Assembly: GCF_030654605.1 (NCBI RefSeq)
Contig: NZ_JAURXB010000065.1
Span: forward strand, 1 to 64,000
Source of the DNA: Bradyrhizobium sp.
GTDB lineage: Bacteria > Pseudomonadota > Alphaproteobacteria > Rhizobiales > Xanthobacteraceae
Direction of reading: 5' to 3'
DNA: 64,000 bases
Shown here: piece by piece, positions 62,664 to 64,000 of the stretch
How positions within the stretch are numbered: position 1 is the first letter of the stretch
Layout of the letters: every line of letters starts with the position of its first letter
Made by a program: the position numbers and the translations under genes
The notes under the pieces: model-generated
What the model was told of the DNA's origin: nothing
Seen by the model: the letters and a program-made list of their open reading frames with translations, nothing else
Databases searched by the model: none

Positions 62664-63164
62664 ATGCGAACTGCGGCCATGATCATCGCTTGCGCACTGG
62701 CGCTCGGCACAACACCCGCCACCGCGGGTGACGATGCGCTCGTGATCTACAAATCGCTGTCGCCGGAAGTGGCGCTGGAGGCGGCGCAGGCGACGCTGAA
62801 GAAATGCCGCGACAACGGCTTTCAGGTCGCGGTCGCCGTGGTGGATCGCTTCGGCCAGCCGCAGGTAATGCTGCGCGACCGCTTCGCCGGTTCGCACACC
62901 CCGGATACCGCAACCCGCAAGGCCTACACGGCCGTGAGCTTTCGTACCGCCACCAGCGAGATGGCAAAGCTGATTCGCTCCGGTCAATTGGAGCCGGGCC
63001 TTGCCCAGCTTCCTCATACCGCCATGATCGGCGGCGGGCTGATGATCGAGGCGGCCGGCAGCATGGTCGGGGGCATCGGCGTCTCCGGCGCTCCCGGCGG
63101 CGACAAGGACGACGAGTGCGCCAAGGCGGGCATCGACGCCATCAGGGACAAACTGGATTTCTGA
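62664..63164 (+). CDS. HbpS/GlcG-like exported protein
   Basis: 166 residues: signal peptide (MIIACALALGTTPATAG) and the HbpS/GlcG fold (VAVAVVDRFGQPQVMLRDRFAG; GGGLMIEAAGSMVGGIGVSG). Family members bind heme or act with small-molecule oxidases. The start at 62664 has GAGGGA upstream; the earlier ATG at 62616 would add a repeat-encoded peptide. It lies between soxB-dsrE and the persulfide dioxygenase. Confidence 0.78.
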   Translation: MRTAAMIIACALALGTTPATAGDDALVIYKSLSPEVALEAAQATLKKCRDNGFQVAVAVVDRFGQPQVMLRDRFAGSHTPDTATRKAYTAVSFRTATSEMAKLIRSGQLEPGLAQLPHTAMIGGGLMIEAAGSMVGGIGVSGAPGGDKDDECAKAGIDAIRDKLDF

Positions 63165-63196
63165 TATGATGCCGCAAAGCAGCGCGCCGATTTCTT

Positions 63197-63359
63197 ACCC
63201 TCCCCTGGAGGGGGAGGGTCGGCTCGGGTCGCGCGAAGCGCGATGCGAGACGGGGTGGGGTGACAGTCACTCCCTTCGGGCGGTGCGCAAGCTGAGAGAC
63301 CTTCACCCCACCCCGCCGCGCGTTGCACGCGCGTCGACCCTCCCCCTCCAGGGGAGGGT
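63197..63359. repeat. Repeat family C in the sox region
   Basis: ACCCTCCCCTGGAGGGGGAG at the left and CTCCCCCTCCAGGGGAGGGT at the right are nearly complementary ends; inner GGGGTGGGGTGA pairs with TCACCCCACCCC. Same type as the element inside the ABC ATPase gene (19003-19130). Confidence 0.8.
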
Positions 63360-63380
63360 GAAGATGAGTAACCAGCGGCC

Positions 63381-64000
63381 ATGATCTTTCGACAACTGTT
63401 CGACAGCGTTTCCGGAACCTACAGCTACCTGCTGGCCAGCCGCGCCGGCGGCGAGGCGCTGATCCTCGATCCCGTGCTGGAAAAGGTCGACCGCTACTGC
63501 CAGCTGCTGCGCGAGCTCGATCTGCGGCTGGTCAAGGCGGTCGACACCCATCTGCACGCCGACCACGTCACCGGATTGGGTGAGCTGCGCGACCGCACCC
63601 ATTGCGTCACCATCATGGGCGAGCAGAGCAAGGCCGACGTGGTGGCGATGCGGGTTACCGAAGGCGACAGGGTGACGATCGAGGGCCTCAGCCTCGACGT
63701 CATGTACACGCCCGGCCATACCGATGATTCCTACAGCTACCTGATGGGCGACCGGGTGTTCACTGGCGACACGCTGCTGATCCGCGGCACCGGCCGCACC
63801 GATTTCCAGAACGGCAGCGCGCGGGCGCAATATGATTCGATCTTCAACCGGCTGCTGAAACTGCCGGACGAAACCATGGTTTTTCCGGCCCATGACTACA
63901 AGGGCGACACCGTCTCCACCATCGGCGAGGAAAAGCGATTCAATCCGCGGCTGCAGGTGCGCTCGGTGGATGAATATATCGAACTGATGGGCAATCTGAA
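63381..64000 (+). CDS. MBL-fold persulfide dioxygenase-like protein (partial)
   Basis: 206 codons are visible and the frame continues past the window. ETHE1/Blh-type features: metal site THLHADH (His57, His59, Asp61, His62), YTPGHTDDSYSY, VFTGDTLLIRGTGRTDFQNG and VFPAHDY. Such enzymes oxidise glutathione persulfide to sulfite in the cytoplasm. No signal peptide. It lies just after the sox cluster, fitting removal of sulfane sulfur. Confidence 0.85.
   Translation, partial: MIFRQLFDSVSGTYSYLLASRAGGEALILDPVLEKVDRYCQLLRELDLRLVKAVDTHLHADHVTGLGELRDRTHCVTIMGEQSKADVVAMRVTEGDRVTIEGLSLDVMYTPGHTDDSYSYLMGDRVFTGDTLLIRGTGRTDFQNGSARAQYDSIFNRLLKLPDETMVFPAHDYKGDTVSTIGEEKRFNPRLQVRSVDEYIELMGNL

Noticed and set aside
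876..63359. Multiple palindromic repeats as a CRISPR array
   Set aside because: Copies are scattered singly, of different families and lengths, with no regular spacers and no cas genes.

Overview
The window is high-GC DNA from an alphaproteobacterium of the Bradyrhizobium / Rhodopseudomonas group (Nitrobacteraceae). This is inferred from the gene set (Sox thiosulfate oxidation, several orphan periplasmic binding proteins, cyanide-insensitive bd oxidase, acyl-CoA dehydrogenase pairs) and from several families of short inverted repeats between genes, in a style I associate with this group. No rRNA, tRNA, CRISPR array, transposase or integrase was found.

Layout. 1-5.9 kb: 3' end of a glutamine synthetase, then a complete branched-chain amino acid ABC operon on the minus strand (livK-H-M-G-F). 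6.4-10.8 kb: type II NADH dehydrogenase; a feruloyl-CoA-synthase-like ligase divergent from a MarR regulator with two overlapping palindromes between them; an SRPBCC protein. 11-23.6 kb: a nitrogen-scavenging island made of two convergent operons. The plus-strand operon is biuret-type amidohydrolase, NCS2-like permease and allophanate hydrolase (atzF). The minus-strand operon is a dipeptide-type ABC transporter, atzG, atzE, atzH and a GntR regulator. Each operon is preceded by a perfect -24/-12 (sigma-54) promoter. The island therefore looks like a complete carboxybiuret/biuret to allophanate to ammonia route under nitrogen control, without cyanuric acid hydrolase in view.

23.9-31.8 kb: flavin reductase plus rubredoxin, a secreted caspase-like protein, three secreted proteins of unknown function (two are tandem paralogues), a kinase-fold protein with an altered catalytic motif, a ugpB-like binding protein and small orphan proteins. 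31.8-36.3 kb: three overlapping signalling genes (histidine kinase, receiver/DUF3369/kinase hybrid, OmpR-type regulator). 36.7-43.9 kb: ECF sigma factor with a small exported protein, CcdA and a periplasmic thioredoxin, cydAB plus a 43-residue DUF2474 protein, an L,D-transpeptidase and an orphan amino-acid binding protein. 44-55.2 kb: metabolic and transport genes (two acyl-CoA dehydrogenases, CMD-family, VOC, two MFS, NTF2-like, S9 peptidase, DUF938 methyltransferase) separated by repeats.

54.3-64 kb: a thiosulfate-oxidation cluster. An ArsR regulator with two cysteines spaced as in persulfide sensors, followed by a frameshifted metallo-beta-lactamase gene, is divergent from soxCDXYZAKB. Downstream come a DsrE-like protein, a HbpS/GlcG-like protein and the start of a persulfide-dioxygenase-type protein that runs off the window end. 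The CcdA/thioredoxin pair at 38-39 kb may supply the SoxV/SoxW reductant role missing from this cluster.

Repeats shape several genes here: one copy is translated in frame as the linker of the fused ABC ATPase, one supplies the last codons of an MFS gene, and one sits between two operons that converge.
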